64,000 nucleotides of DNA from Bariatricus massiliensis (GTDB lineage Bacteria > Bacillota > Clostridia > Lachnospirales > Lachnospiraceae): contig NZ_LT574836.1 in the NCBI RefSeq assembly GCF_900086725.1, positions 390,034 through 454,033 on the forward strand, read 5' to 3'. A program made the position numbers and the translations under genes. This document shows positions 1 to 8,176 of the stretch, one piece after another; within the stretch, counting starts at the first letter, position 1; the number at the start of each line of letters is the position of its first letter. The notes beneath the pieces were generated by a model. That model made no database searches, was not told the DNA's origin, and saw only the letters and a list, made by a program, of their open reading frames with translations.

Positions 1-2
1 AT

Positions 3-665
3 AATGGCAAAGAGTATGTGTTCATTGATACAGCAGGACTCCGGCGCAAGAATAAAATCAAAGAAGAACTGGAGCGTTACAGCATCATCCGTACGGTCAC
101 CGCGGTAGAACGGGCAGACGTGGTGCTTGTAGTGATTGACGCCGAGGAGGGCGTGACCGAGCAGGATGCTAAGATCGCAGGGATTGCCCATGAGCGGGGC
201 AAGGGTGTAATCATCGTAGTCAACAAATGGGACGCCATTGAAAAGAATGACAAGACAGTCAAAGAGTATGAACATCAAGTGAGGCTGATACTATCTTTTA
301 TGCCGTACGCGGAGATTATGTATGTGTCCGCTGTGACCGGACAGAGGCTGCCCAAACTGTTCGATATGATAGACGTTGTCATCCAGAACCAGACGCTGCG
401 TGTGGCCACCGGTGTCCTCAATGAGATAATGACCGAGGCTGTTGCCATGCAGCAGCCCCCGTCAGACAAGGGAAAGAGATTAAAACTTTATTATATTACG
501 CAGGTGGCGGTAAAGCCGCCGACATTTGTCATTTTTGTCAATGATAAGGAACTGATGCACTTTTCTTATACCAGATATCTGGAAAATAAAATCAGAGAGG
601 CATTTGGCTTTAAGGGAACTTCTTTGAAATTCTTTATCAGAGAGAGAAAGGAGAAGGACCGGTAA
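3..665 (+). CDS. der: Ribosome-assembly GTPase Der (EngA), C-terminal part
   Basis: Der is a tandem-GTPase factor for 50S ribosome assembly. The window opens inside the gene, and the reading frame is already open at base 3. What remains is most of the second G domain and the KH-like RNA-binding domain. Visible motifs are the G3 DTAGLRRK, the G4 NKWD and a G5-like SAVTGQ, followed by the conserved C-terminal region ending in basic residues. The first G domain and the second Walker A lie upstream of the window. The stop is two bases before plsY, so the genes are probably co-transcribed. The der-gpsA-spoIVA neighbourhood is also seen in Bacillus. Confidence 0.95.
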   Translation, partial: NGKEYVFIDTAGLRRKNKIKEELERYSIIRTVTAVERADVVLVVIDAEEGVTEQDAKIAGIAHERGKGVIIVVNKWDAIEKNDKTVKEYEHQVRLILSFMPYAEIMYVSAVTGQRLPKLFDMIDVVIQNQTLRVATGVLNEIMTEAVAMQQPPSDKGKRLKLYYITQVAVKPPTFVIFVNDKELMHFSYTRYLENKIREAFGFKGTSLKFFIRERKEKDR

Positions 666-667
666 TC

Positions 668-1312
668 ATGGAGCGAGTTATCTGTTTGGTGATAGGCTAT
701 GTCTTTGGATTATTCCAGACAGGCTATATATATGGGAGAATGAACAATATTGATATCCGTAAACATGGGAGCGGCAATGCAGGTTCCACGAACGCGCTGC
801 GTACCATGGGGGTCAAGGCGGGGGCGATTACGCTTTTGGGGGATTGTTTTAAGTGTATCGCGGCCGTGCTGGTCGTAAGAGGGATTTATGCGGGAAGCCA
901 TGCGGCTATTCTGCCGCTTCTGTCACTGTATGCAGGCTTCGGCGCGGTTTTAGGGCATAATTACCCGTTCTATCTTGGATTCAAGGGTGGAAAAGGGATT
1001 GCGGCTACAGGCGGCATGATTCTTGCCACCGATTTGCGCATGGCCGCACTGTGCCTGATAGTATTTGTCGTGATCGTGGCCGTGACGCGTTATGTTTCGC
1101 TGGCGTCTTTGACAGTGACGGTACTTTTTGTTGTGGAACTTGTGATTGCGGGCCAGCTGGGCGAATTCGCCATGAGTCAGGCGCATTTATTTGAAATGTA
1201 TGGAATCGGAGTCCTGTTTATGGCTTCGGCATTTTTTCAGCACCGGGCGAATATCAAACGTCTCAGAGAAGGGACGGAGAATAAAATCGGTTCTAAGAAA
1301 AAAGAAAAATAA
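668..1312 (+). CDS. plsY: Glycerol-3-phosphate acyltransferase PlsY
   Basis: PlsY is an integral membrane enzyme that transfers an acyl group from acyl-phosphate to glycerol-3-phosphate, giving lysophosphatidate, the first step of phospholipid synthesis. The 214-residue protein carries the three family motifs: GSGNAGSTN near residue 36, GHNYPFYLGFKGGKG near residue 97, and HRANIKRL near the C-terminus. About five hydrophobic helices are visible. It starts two bases after der and is followed by gpsA, which makes its substrate, so the operon order fits the pathway. A short basic tail ends the protein. Confidence 0.95.
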   Translation: MERVICLVIGYVFGLFQTGYIYGRMNNIDIRKHGSGNAGSTNALRTMGVKAGAITLLGDCFKCIAAVLVVRGIYAGSHAAILPLLSLYAGFGAVLGHNYPFYLGFKGGKGIAATGGMILATDLRMAALCLIVFVVIVAVTRYVSLASLTVTVLFVVELVIAGQLGEFAMSQAHLFEMYGIGVLFMASAFFQHRANIKRLREGTENKIGSKKKEK

Positions 1313-1354
1313 GGATGCTGTGAGGACATCCGGTATAGAAAGAAGGAGAATGAT

Positions 1355-2368
1355 ATGGCAAAAATTGGAGTAATGGGTGCAGGAAGCTGGGGAACCGCAC
1401 TTGCTCTGCTGCTTGACAAAAACGGCCACGAGGTTACGGTCTGGTCGATCGATAAGGCAGAGGTGGAGATGCTGGCGTCAAAGCGGGAGCATGAAAGCAA
1501 GCTTCCGGGAGTGAAGATTCCGGAAAGCATTGTTTTTACCAATGAACTGGCAGAAGGAGTAGAAGGTAAGGATGTGGTCGTTCTGGCGGTACCGTCTCCC
1601 TTTACAAGAAGCACGGCCCGTAGCATGAGCCCCTTTGTAAAAGAAGGCCAGCTACTGGTCAACGTGGCAAAGGGAATCGAGGAGACAACGCTTATGCCTC
1701 TCTCAGACCAGATAGAGGAGGAGATTCCGCAGGCGGATGTGGCAGTGCTTTCAGGCCCCAGCCATGCCGAGGAGGTAGGAAGAGGCCTGCCCACTACGGT
1801 TGTTGTCGGCGCGAAGAAGCGGGCCACCGCAGAGTACCTTCAGAAGATATTTATGAACGAAGTCTTCCGGGTATATACGAGTCCGGATATTCTTGGCATA
1901 GAGCTTGGCGGCTCATTGAAGAATGTCATCGCGCTTGCGGCGGGAATCGCTGACGGTCTCGGCTATGGGGATAATACAAAGGCGGCTCTGATTACCCGCG
2001 GTATTGCGGAGATATCCAGATTGGGCGTGAAGATGGGCGGTAAGATAGAGTCCTTTACCGGGCTGACCGGAATCGGGGATTTGATTGTTACCTGCGCCAG
2101 TGTGCACAGCCGTAACCGGAAAGCCGGTTTTCTGATCGGACAGGGAAAAACAATGCAGGAAGCTATGGATGAGGTTAAGATGGTCGTTGAAGGAGTCTAT
2201 TCCGCGAAGGCGGCTAAGAAGCTGGCGGCAAAATATGATGTCTATATGCCGATAGTGGATGAGGTGAACAAGGTGCTTTTTGAGGATAAGAAGGCGGAGG
2301 ATGCCGTGAAGGAACTGATGCTCAGAGACGGAAGGATTGAACATCCGGATCTGCCTTGGACGGAGTAA
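1355..2368 (+). CDS. gpsA: NAD(P)H-dependent glycerol-3-phosphate dehydrogenase
   Basis: GpsA reduces dihydroxyacetone phosphate to sn-glycerol-3-phosphate for phospholipid synthesis in the cytosol. The 337-residue protein begins with a Rossmann fingerprint, GAGSWGTALA at residues 8-17. It keeps the VAKGIE and LSGPSHAEEV segments, the catalytic-lysine region LKNVIALAAG, and the TGIGDLIVTC stretch. The start is supported by an AGAAGGAGAATGAT ribosome binding site. It sits 42 bases after plsY in the same direction and supplies the PlsY substrate. Confidence 0.96.
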   Translation: MAKIGVMGAGSWGTALALLLDKNGHEVTVWSIDKAEVEMLASKREHESKLPGVKIPESIVFTNELAEGVEGKDVVVLAVPSPFTRSTARSMSPFVKEGQLLVNVAKGIEETTLMPLSDQIEEEIPQADVAVLSGPSHAEEVGRGLPTTVVVGAKKRATAEYLQKIFMNEVFRVYTSPDILGIELGGSLKNVIALAAGIADGLGYGDNTKAALITRGIAEISRLGVKMGGKIESFTGLTGIGDLIVTCASVHSRNRKAGFLIGQGKTMQEAMDEVKMVVEGVYSAKAAKKLAAKYDVYMPIVDEVNKVLFEDKKAEDAVKELMLRDGRIEHPDLPWTE

Positions 2369-2378
2369 CGGTATGGAT

Positions 2379-2404
2379 GGCGCAGGGTGTTCCCTGCGCC
2401 TTAT
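2379..2404 (+). terminator. GC-rich hairpin after gpsA
   Basis: GGCGCAGGG and CCCTGCGCC form a perfect 9-bp stem around a TGTT loop, directly after the gpsA stop. Only a short TTAT follows, so termination would be weak. The structure ends 28 bases before the next start and could instead partly separate the two genes. Confidence 0.5.
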
Positions 2405-2431
2405 CGCTTGTCAGGAAGGAGTGGGAAGGTC

Positions 2432-2995
2432 ATGCTGGGACAGAGAGTCACAGTTACGGTGGACAGGCCCTTGGGCAGTGCGCATCCGGAGTATCCAGAT
2501 GTGGTTTACCCTGTGAATTATGGATATATTGAAGGAATAACCGCAGGCGACGGTGAAGAACAGGATGCCTATGTCCTAGGATTGGATATGCCGGTGGGGG
2601 CTGTGGACGGTACGGTCATAGCGATTATTCACAGAGAAAATGACGTGGAGGATAAGTGGGTGGTGTCACCCGGAGATGTCAGATTCACAAAAACGGAGAT
2701 TGCGGAGAAGGTTGCCTTTATAGAGCGATTTTTTCAATCTTGGATTGAGGTGCTGGACGAAGCTGTGACAGAAGGCATGGAGGCGCGTCAGAAGTGGAAA
2801 TATGCGTTTGTAAATATAGAGTATGACGGTGAGGGCAGGCTGCTGCTTGGCGGGAATATGACGGAACACAGAGACGTCATTCAAGAATATGCCAGACGGG
2901 GGTACCGGTATGTTGGGATGGTGCCCACGACTTTGAACACATCGGGTTATTTTCGCAGAATGGATCTCATATTTGAAAAAGAATGTTTGAAATAA
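2432..2995 (+). CDS. Inorganic pyrophosphatase-like protein fused to a DUF4177-like domain
   Basis: Residues 1-115 resemble a class I soluble pyrophosphatase: DRPLGS at 11-16, YPVNYGYI at 26-33 and DGEEQDAYV at 40-48 match the family's YPxNYGYI and DGDPxD motifs. The active-site set is imperfect. The second aspartate of DGDPxD is glutamate, and the later D-x-K region reads VEDKW. Residues 121-187 (KWKY...GYRYVG...LIFEK) look like a DUF4177-type small alpha/beta domain. The ATG at 2432 is preferred over an upstream in-frame ATG because GGAAGGAG precedes it. A true PPi hydrolase or a regulatory relative are both possible. Confidence 0.7.
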   Translation: MLGQRVTVTVDRPLGSAHPEYPDVVYPVNYGYIEGITAGDGEEQDAYVLGLDMPVGAVDGTVIAIIHRENDVEDKWVVSPGDVRFTKTEIAEKVAFIERFFQSWIEVLDEAVTEGMEARQKWKYAFVNIEYDGEGRLLLGGNMTEHRDVIQEYARRGYRYVGMVPTTLNTSGYFRRMDLIFEKECLK

Positions 2996-2997
2996 TT

Positions 2998-3040
2998 ATA
3001 GATTTAGGACAGCCGTTACGGCTGTCCTAAATCTATTTTT
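2998..3040. terminator. Bidirectional terminator between convergent genes
   Basis: GATTTAGGACAGCC (3001-3014) pairs perfectly with GGCTGTCCTAAATC (3020-3033) around GTTAC. The arms extend by A/T pairs and are flanked by T-runs on both strands. It serves the pyrophosphatase-like gene and overlaps the end of the minus-strand membrane protein gene. Confidence 0.9.
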
Positions 3041-3719
3041 GAGATATTTTCTGGAAGACGCAAGTTATAATGCCTATAAGGCAAGGCGTGAATAATCTAG
3101 GATAGAGAGAGCTGAACATCATAAGACCACCTCTGATTCCGTCCAGAACAGCTAAACCTTCCGGTATAAGACCGGAAAAAAGACTGACGGCATAGGAACA
3201 GGCATATATCAGGATGAAAAATGTGATTCCTCTTCCGGTCTTAGACCATATGCCTCCCAATATAAAGAAAAAGGAACACAGTTCCCAGAGCACAACAACC
3301 GCACTAACCGCAAGATAGAGGATAAGCGTAAGGTTCTGCTCCTCGGATATAGAGCTTAATTCCCCGTAGGAGCCGTGCTCTGTCCACACGACGAATAATG
3401 TGAGCAGAATAATCAGTGCACTCATGACGACGGGAGCTATCCGCAGAACGGCTGAAACAACCTTCTCTACCAGTTTGGTTCCGGCGCGCATGGGAGCGCG
3501 CAAGGGGGAAGCCAGATCTGACGCAGGAGGGCGATCTGTGGCAGGGTTCCTTGGAGGTTCCCGGCGGACCGCTTTGGGCGAAGCTTTTTGTCGTTTGCGG
3601 CGTGGGGATTCGTATGGTTCTTCCTCATCAAAATCCAGAGAAATCTCAGGTAGTTCTTCTGAGTAAGTCACCTCAAAATTATCATCAAAATAATCTTCGT
3701 CAAATTTTCTGTTATGCAC
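3033..3719 (-). CDS. Hypothetical membrane protein with charged N-terminal region
   Basis: I do not recognise this 228-residue protein. Residues 1-35 are strongly acidic (several D/E runs). They are followed by a basic, proline-rich segment at about 36-75, then roughly four hydrophobic helices from about residue 88 to the C-terminus. This layout suggests a cytoplasmic disordered tail on a small membrane domain. The start has a GGAG ribosome binding site, and a TTGACA-17-TAAGAT promoter lies just upstream. It is transcribed alone, convergent with the pyrophosphatase-like gene. No catalytic motif is visible. Confidence 0.75.
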   Translation of the reverse strand: MHNRKFDEDYFDDNFEVTYSEELPEISLDFDEEEPYESPRRKRQKASPKAVRREPPRNPATDRPPASDLASPLRAPMRAGTKLVEKVVSAVLRIAPVVMSALIILLTLFVVWTEHGSYGELSSISEEQNLTLILYLAVSAVVVLWELCSFFFILGGIWSKTGRGITFFILIYACSYAVSLFSGLIPEGLAVLDGIRGGLMMFSSLYPRLFTPCLIGIITCVFQKISQK

Positions 3720-3765
3720 AATAAAAGTCTCCTTATTTGTTCATATCACCCCTCAAGTACATAGT

Positions 3766-3794
3766 ATCTTACTATTTTCAAAGAGGAATGTCAA
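3766..3794 (-). promoter_or_regulatory. Sigma-A promoter of the 3033-3719 gene
   Basis: Read on the minus strand, TTGACA (3794-3789) is separated by 17 bases from TAAGAT (3771-3766). The transcript would begin about 40 bases before the ATG. Confidence 0.7.
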
Positions 3795-3811
3795 CCGTTT
3801 CCACGCCGCAC

Positions 3812-4744
3812 TTATTGTGCTTTAGTATGCTTCATATCAATAAATTCGATTTCCGGGAGAAGTTCAAAATAAAAATCTGAATAGACTGCCGCAAGCGCCT
3901 GAATACAAAAGTTTTGTACAATCTTGAATCGGTGTAAAGATACCTCATCTTTATCAAAGGTAATATAGACACTGATCCAAAGCTTACGGCCGGTACGGAC
4001 AATATCGTAATGGAGTTTCTGATAGCCATATGCCTCCAATATGGGCCCTACAGTCTGTTTGATTTCCTCAACAGTCTCCTCTTCCGGGGGAATTAGAAAT
4101 AAATCCCGTAGTCCTGTGATTACGGCTTTTATAGGAGTCGGTATCATAAAAATAGAAAGGACTATCGTTACGATCTGATCCAGATAAGGAATGAATCTTT
4201 CGAAGGGCCCGAAGGGGAGGAGAACCGGCGCGAAGAAGGCCAGCGCCATCCCCATAGAGGCAACGCTGTCAATCCGCCACCCGTTCATTTCCATTTCCAC
4301 CAGAGGAGAGTTCATAATTTTGTTTTTTTGTCTCAGGTAGATGGACACCGAAACCCCTATGACACATGCAATCAGCTCGAACCATGCGATAGTGCCGAAG
4401 GATACGGTGCGCCCGCCGTGGAGCATAATTTCGATATTATTGACAATCAGGCCGATAGTTACAGCGGCCATTGTGGTTCCTTTTACTACCACGAACATAG
4501 ACTCAATCTGCATATATCCGAACGGGTGCTTTTCATTGGATGGTTTGTAGAGGAGAGGTATCAGGAAAATGGAAGGAAGCAGCATGACAAATTCTACGCC
4601 GTCGTAGACCGCGTCCAAAAGTACCGCCTGAGAGCTTGTATAAATTGCCATGATAAGTTCGATGATTACGAAAAACATATTTCCGTAAAGGGAGACTGAC
4701 ATGGCGGATTTTTCTTTTTTTTGAGCTTTTGTGCCCACGTGCAT
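3812..4744 (-). CDS. Cation diffusion facilitator (CDF) family transporter
   Basis: The 310-residue membrane protein has the CDF plan: about six helices, LLDAVYDG at 42-49 in the second helix supplying two aspartates spaced DxxxD, the HPFGY motif at 73-77, and a cytoplasmic C-terminal ferredoxin-like domain from about residue 225. Members export Zn, Fe, Mn or similar ions by proton exchange. The fifth-helix site, normally HxxxD or DxxxD, reads NGWRID here, with only one clear acidic residue. The substrate therefore cannot be named. It is monocistronic with its own promoter and divergent from spoIVA. Confidence 0.88.
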   Translation of the reverse strand: MHVGTKAQKKEKSAMSVSLYGNMFFVIIELIMAIYTSSQAVLLDAVYDGVEFVMLLPSIFLIPLLYKPSNEKHPFGYMQIESMFVVVKGTTMAAVTIGLIVNNIEIMLHGGRTVSFGTIAWFELIACVIGVSVSIYLRQKNKIMNSPLVEMEMNGWRIDSVASMGMALAFFAPVLLPFGPFERFIPYLDQIVTIVLSIFMIPTPIKAVITGLRDLFLIPPEEETVEEIKQTVGPILEAYGYQKLHYDIVRTGRKLWISVYITFDKDEVSLHRFKIVQNFCIQALAAVYSDFYFELLPEIEFIDMKHTKAQ

Positions 4745-4807
4745 AATTTCACCTCAATGTTTTTTGTATTGCAGGAATTGTGCTGTTATTCCCTACTTTT
4801 GTAATAT

Positions 4808-4836
4808 ATTTTACGATATTTCGGCGGGATTGACAA
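4808..4836 (-). promoter_or_regulatory. Sigma-A promoter of the CDF transporter gene
   Basis: On the minus strand TTGTCA (4836-4831), a 17-base spacer and TAAAAT (4813-4808) form a good vegetative promoter about 65 bases upstream of the start. Confidence 0.65.
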
Positions 4837-4883
4837 GAAAGTGAAACTAAACTGAAGGTTCAGTGTTTCTAAACTAATATGTT

Positions 4884-4913
4884 GGTCTAAAACACGAAAA
4901 GAGGACATAGACT
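4884..4913 (+). promoter_or_regulatory. Possible sigma-E promoter of spoIVA
   Basis: CATAGACT at 4906-4913 differs by one base from the sigma-E -10 consensus CATACACT. GGTCTAAAA lies about 13 bases upstream in the -35 position but is a poor match. Sigma-E control of spoIVA is established in Bacillus; here it is inferred. Confidence 0.4.
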
Positions 4914-4940
4914 GTATCAGCAGTCAAAGGGGGATATCTT

Positions 4941-6413
4941 ATGAATACATTTCACTTATACAACGACATGAAAACGAGAACGAACGGAGAAATCTACATT
5001 GGGATTGTCGGGCCGGTGCGAACAGGTAAATCTACATTTATCAAACGTTTCATGGATGTACTGGTCCTTCCAAAGATGAAAGACGAGCATGCAAAAGCAC
5101 GCACGCAGGACGAACTGCCACAGTCTGCGTCCGGGAAGACGATTATGACGACGGAGCCTAAGTTTGTGCCTAAGGAAGCCGCGGAGATAAAGCTTGCGGA
5201 CGATGTGAACGTAAAAGTACGCCTGATTGATTGTGTGGGCTATATGGTGGAAGGCGCGGCGGGCCATATCGAAAACGATGAGGAGCGGCAGGTCAAAACG
5301 CCATGGTTTGATTATGAGATTCCGTTTACCAAGGCAGCCACCATAGGGACAAGGAAAGTCATCCATGACCACTCTACAATAGGAATTGTAATTACTACGG
5401 ACGGAAGTTTTGGAGAACTGCCGAGAGAGAACTATAAGGCCGCGGAGGAGCGGACGATTCAGGAATTAAAAAGTATCGGGAAACCTTTTATCGTTCTCGT
5501 AAATACACAAAAACCTTATAGCGATGAGGCAAAGCAGGTGGCGGATTCTATCCAGCAGGAGTATGGTGTGATTGCTATGCCTGTGAATTGTGAGCAGCTC
5601 CGGGAGGAAGATATCAACCGGATTATGGAGCAGGTACTTTTTGCGTTCCCGGTATCGGAGCTTCGTTTCTTTATCCCGAAATGGGTGGAGATGCTGCCCA
5701 GAGACCATAAAATCAAAGCCGATATTTTGACATATGTCAGACAGCTGCTGGAGAATACGACGGAAATCCGGGACGCGGCTACGGGGTATGAGAAACCGGA
5801 AAGTCCATACATAACCGATGTGAAGGTCGCCGATATTTCTATGGATACTGGCTGCGTCAGCGTAGATATCCGTGTGGACGAATCTTACTATTATGAGGTC
5901 TTGAGTGAATTGACTGGAACGGAAATTTCCGGCGAATACGAATTGATCAGTACACTGAGGCAGTTGTCCCTGCTTCGAAATGAATATGAGGGAGTGAAAG
6001 ATGCGTTTGATTCAGTAAAGATGAAAGGGTATGGAGTGGTCAGCCCTGTGCGGGAAGAGATTCATCTGGACGAACCTGCAATTATCAAACAGGGAAGCAA
6101 ATATGGTGTGAAGATTCATTCTGAAGCACCGTCAATCCATATGATAAGGGCCAATATTGAGACGGAGATTGCTCCGATTGTAGGAAGCGAGCAGCAGGCG
6201 GAGGACTTGATCAAGTATATTAAAGAAGCTGCTGATTCACCGGAAGGAGTCTGGGGGACCAACATTTTTGGTAAATCCATTGAAGAGCTGGTGATGGATG
6301 GAATGAAAAACAAAATCACGATGATAAATGATGAGAGTCAGGTGAAGCTTCAGGATACGATGCAGAAAATAGTCAATGACTCTAACGGCGGATTAGTCTG
6401 TATTATAATATAA
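4941..6413 (+). CDS. spoIVA: Stage IV sporulation protein A (spore coat ATPase)
   Basis: SpoIVA is the ATPase that polymerises on the forespore surface as the basement layer of the spore coat and is needed for cortex assembly. The protein is 490 residues, close to the Bacillus length. A Walker A, GPVRTGKST, lies at residues 24-32, with the conserved LIDCVGYMVEGAAGH segment following. The central and C-terminal domains are intact, ending in the hydrophobic GGLVCIII tail needed for membrane targeting through SpoVM. The ribosome binding site is AAAGGGGG. It marks the host as spore-forming. Confidence 0.97.
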   Translation: MNTFHLYNDMKTRTNGEIYIGIVGPVRTGKSTFIKRFMDVLVLPKMKDEHAKARTQDELPQSASGKTIMTTEPKFVPKEAAEIKLADDVNVKVRLIDCVGYMVEGAAGHIENDEERQVKTPWFDYEIPFTKAATIGTRKVIHDHSTIGIVITTDGSFGELPRENYKAAEERTIQELKSIGKPFIVLVNTQKPYSDEAKQVADSIQQEYGVIAMPVNCEQLREEDINRIMEQVLFAFPVSELRFFIPKWVEMLPRDHKIKADILTYVRQLLENTTEIRDAATGYEKPESPYITDVKVADISMDTGCVSVDIRVDESYYYEVLSELTGTEISGEYELISTLRQLSLLRNEYEGVKDAFDSVKMKGYGVVSPVREEIHLDEPAIIKQGSKYGVKIHSEAPSIHMIRANIETEIAPIVGSEQQAEDLIKYIKEAADSPEGVWGTNIFGKSIEELVMDGMKNKITMINDESQVKLQDTMQKIVNDSNGGLVCIII

Positions 6414-6427
6414 ATTTATTTTTTGCT

Positions 6428-6447
6428 CATATTATGCACATAATATG
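6428..6447. promoter_or_regulatory. 20-bp palindrome upstream of the ZIP transporter
   Basis: CATATTATG and CATAATATG are perfect inverted arms around CA. The site sits between spoIVA and the ZIP gene and overlaps a possible -10. It has no T-run, so an operator, for example for a metal-responsive regulator, is more likely than a terminator. No regulator is assigned. Confidence 0.45.
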
Positions 6448-6486
6448 GTGGAGGAACATAAGATAAATAAAAAAGGGGTTTCTGTC

Positions 6487-7269
6487 ATGAATGGAGTATT
6501 TTGGGCATCGTGCGGTACCGGGTTTGCGTTTCTTATGACAACGCTCGGCGCCGCTACGGTGTTTTTCTTCCGCCGTAAAATCAGTGATACCCTTCAGAGA
6601 GTATTTATGGGATTTGCCGCCGGAGTCATGATCGCCGCATCGGTGTGGTCACTGCTGCTTCCGGCCATTGAAGACGCCAAAGGGCAGGGAGGTCTGGGCT
6701 GGACGGCTGCTTCCGGTGGATTTATCATTGGTGTTGTTTTCTTAATAGTACTGGATAAAAAGGTTTCCATGCTATATAAAATGAATGTGCATGCGCAGGA
6801 CAATGGCTCGAGACAGACGACACTTTTGATTACCGCCGTCACGATTCACAATATCCCAGAGGGTATGGCGGTAGGTTTGGCATTTGCGCTGGCGGCTCAA
6901 TTTCAGAATGATACGATGCTGTATGCCTCGGCTATGGCGCTGGCCATCGGTATCGGGGTCCAGAATTTCCCGGAAGGGGCGGCCATATCCCTGCCTTTGA
7001 AGCAGGAGGGGTTTACGGCGAAAAAGGCGTTTGTCTGCGGCAGCATGTCGGGAATCGTGGAGCCTTTGTTCGGAATAGGAGCCGTTCTGCTCGCGCAGAA
7101 CATCAAGCCCTATATGCCGTGGCTTCTCTCTTTCGCCGCGGGAGCCATGATGTATGTGGTGGCAAAGGAATTGATTCCCGCGTCCGCGTCGGAGGATAAT
7201 GACAAGGGAACGGTGGGGGTTATGGTAGGATTTTTGGTAATGATGATTTTGGACGTAGCGCTTGGATAA
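6487..7269 (+). CDS. ZIP family metal transporter
   Basis: This 260-residue membrane protein belongs to the ZIP (ZupT-like) family of divalent-metal importers. About eight hydrophobic helices are visible. The metal-site helices carry HNIPEGMAVGLAF and NFPEGAAISLPL, which hold the family His/Asn/Glu ligands. The ATG at 6487 is chosen because AAAGGGG precedes it; an upstream in-frame ATG at 6445 lies inside the palindrome and would add an unlike leader. It is followed closely by the purine phosphorylase gene. Zinc is the usual substrate, but iron or manganese cannot be excluded. Confidence 0.9.
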   Translation: MNGVFWASCGTGFAFLMTTLGAATVFFFRRKISDTLQRVFMGFAAGVMIAASVWSLLLPAIEDAKGQGGLGWTAASGGFIIGVVFLIVLDKKVSMLYKMNVHAQDNGSRQTTLLITAVTIHNIPEGMAVGLAFALAAQFQNDTMLYASAMALAIGIGVQNFPEGAAISLPLKQEGFTAKKAFVCGSMSGIVEPLFGIGAVLLAQNIKPYMPWLLSFAAGAMMYVVAKELIPASASEDNDKGTVGVMVGFLVMMILDVALG

Positions 7270-7337
7270 AAAAAGAGATATACTTATAATTAAAAGTAGG
7301 ACGGCGGTCAATGAGCCGGGAAGGCAGGAGGAAGAGG

Positions 7338-8165
7338 ATGAAGAAAGAATACGAAATGCTGAAGCGTTGCTGCGAATACTGCAGGACAAAGACGGACTTT
7401 ATTCCAAGAATAGGTTTGGTGCTGGGCAGCGGTCTGGGAGATTTTGCGAAATGTGTACAGGTAGAATGCGAGATTCCTTATAAGGATATCCCGGGATTTC
7501 CGGTGTCAACGGTAGCCGGGCACGATGGCAGATATATTTTTGGCTGGATTGAGGATGTCCCGGTCGTCCTGATGAAAGGGAGAGTTCACTATTACGAAGG
7601 GTATTCTATGGAAGAGGTGGTAAGGCCAATTCGCCTTCTCAAGCTGTTTGGAGTAGAGATTCTCTTTTTGACCAACGCAGCGGGAGGAATTAATCTGGAA
7701 TTTTCGGCCGGTGATTTTATGTTGATTACAGATCAGATATCCCAGTTTATTCCGTCACCTCTGCGTGGAACGAATTTGGAGGAGATGGGGGCTCGTTTCC
7801 CTGACATGAGCGAGATTTATAATAAGGAGCTCTGCGATATCATCAGACAGACTGCAAAGGCGGAGCAGATCAATTTGAAGGAAGGGGTCTATATTCAATT
7901 CCCGGGACCGAACTTCGAATCGCCGGCTGAAGTAAGGATGGCCGGGATTTTGGGGGCTGACGCGGTCGGCATGAGTACTGCGTGTGAAGGGATTGCGGCC
8001 AGACATATGGGGATGAAGACATGTGGAATTTCCTGTGTAGTCAATATGGGCTGTGGGATTCAAAAGACTCCGCTCAATCACGAGGAGGTGCAGGCCATGG
8101 GAAGAAAGCGTGCGCCTGAATTCCAGAGGCTTGTGAGGCAGTCTATCCTTAGTATGGGGAAATAG
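7338..8165 (+). CDS. Purine nucleoside phosphorylase (trimeric type)
   Basis: The enzyme cleaves purine (deoxy)nucleosides with phosphate to the free base and ribose-1-phosphate. The 275-residue protein has the trimeric-PNP signatures: LGSGLGDF with the phosphate-binding serine, VAGHDGR, MKGRVHYYEGYS, TNAAGG, and the purine-site ESPAEVRM and GADAVGMST. The usual TN(K/M) purine-contact motif reads VVNMGCGI, keeping the asparagine. The start at 7338 follows AGGAGG; an earlier ATG at 7311 lacks this. It precedes a deaminase gene by 11 bases, suggesting a salvage operon. Confidence 0.93.
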   Translation: MKKEYEMLKRCCEYCRTKTDFIPRIGLVLGSGLGDFAKCVQVECEIPYKDIPGFPVSTVAGHDGRYIFGWIEDVPVVLMKGRVHYYEGYSMEEVVRPIRLLKLFGVEILFLTNAAGGINLEFSAGDFMLITDQISQFIPSPLRGTNLEEMGARFPDMSEIYNKELCDIIRQTAKAEQINLKEGVYIQFPGPNFESPAEVRMAGILGADAVGMSTACEGIAARHMGMKTCGISCVVNMGCGIQKTPLNHEEVQAMGRKRAPEFQRLVRQSILSMGK

Positions 8166-8176
8166 GGGGCAAATAC

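Noticed and set aside
1237..1827. 196-residue open frame on the minus strand
   Set aside because: It lies antisense to plsY and gpsA, which have clear motifs; no ribosome site or family match.
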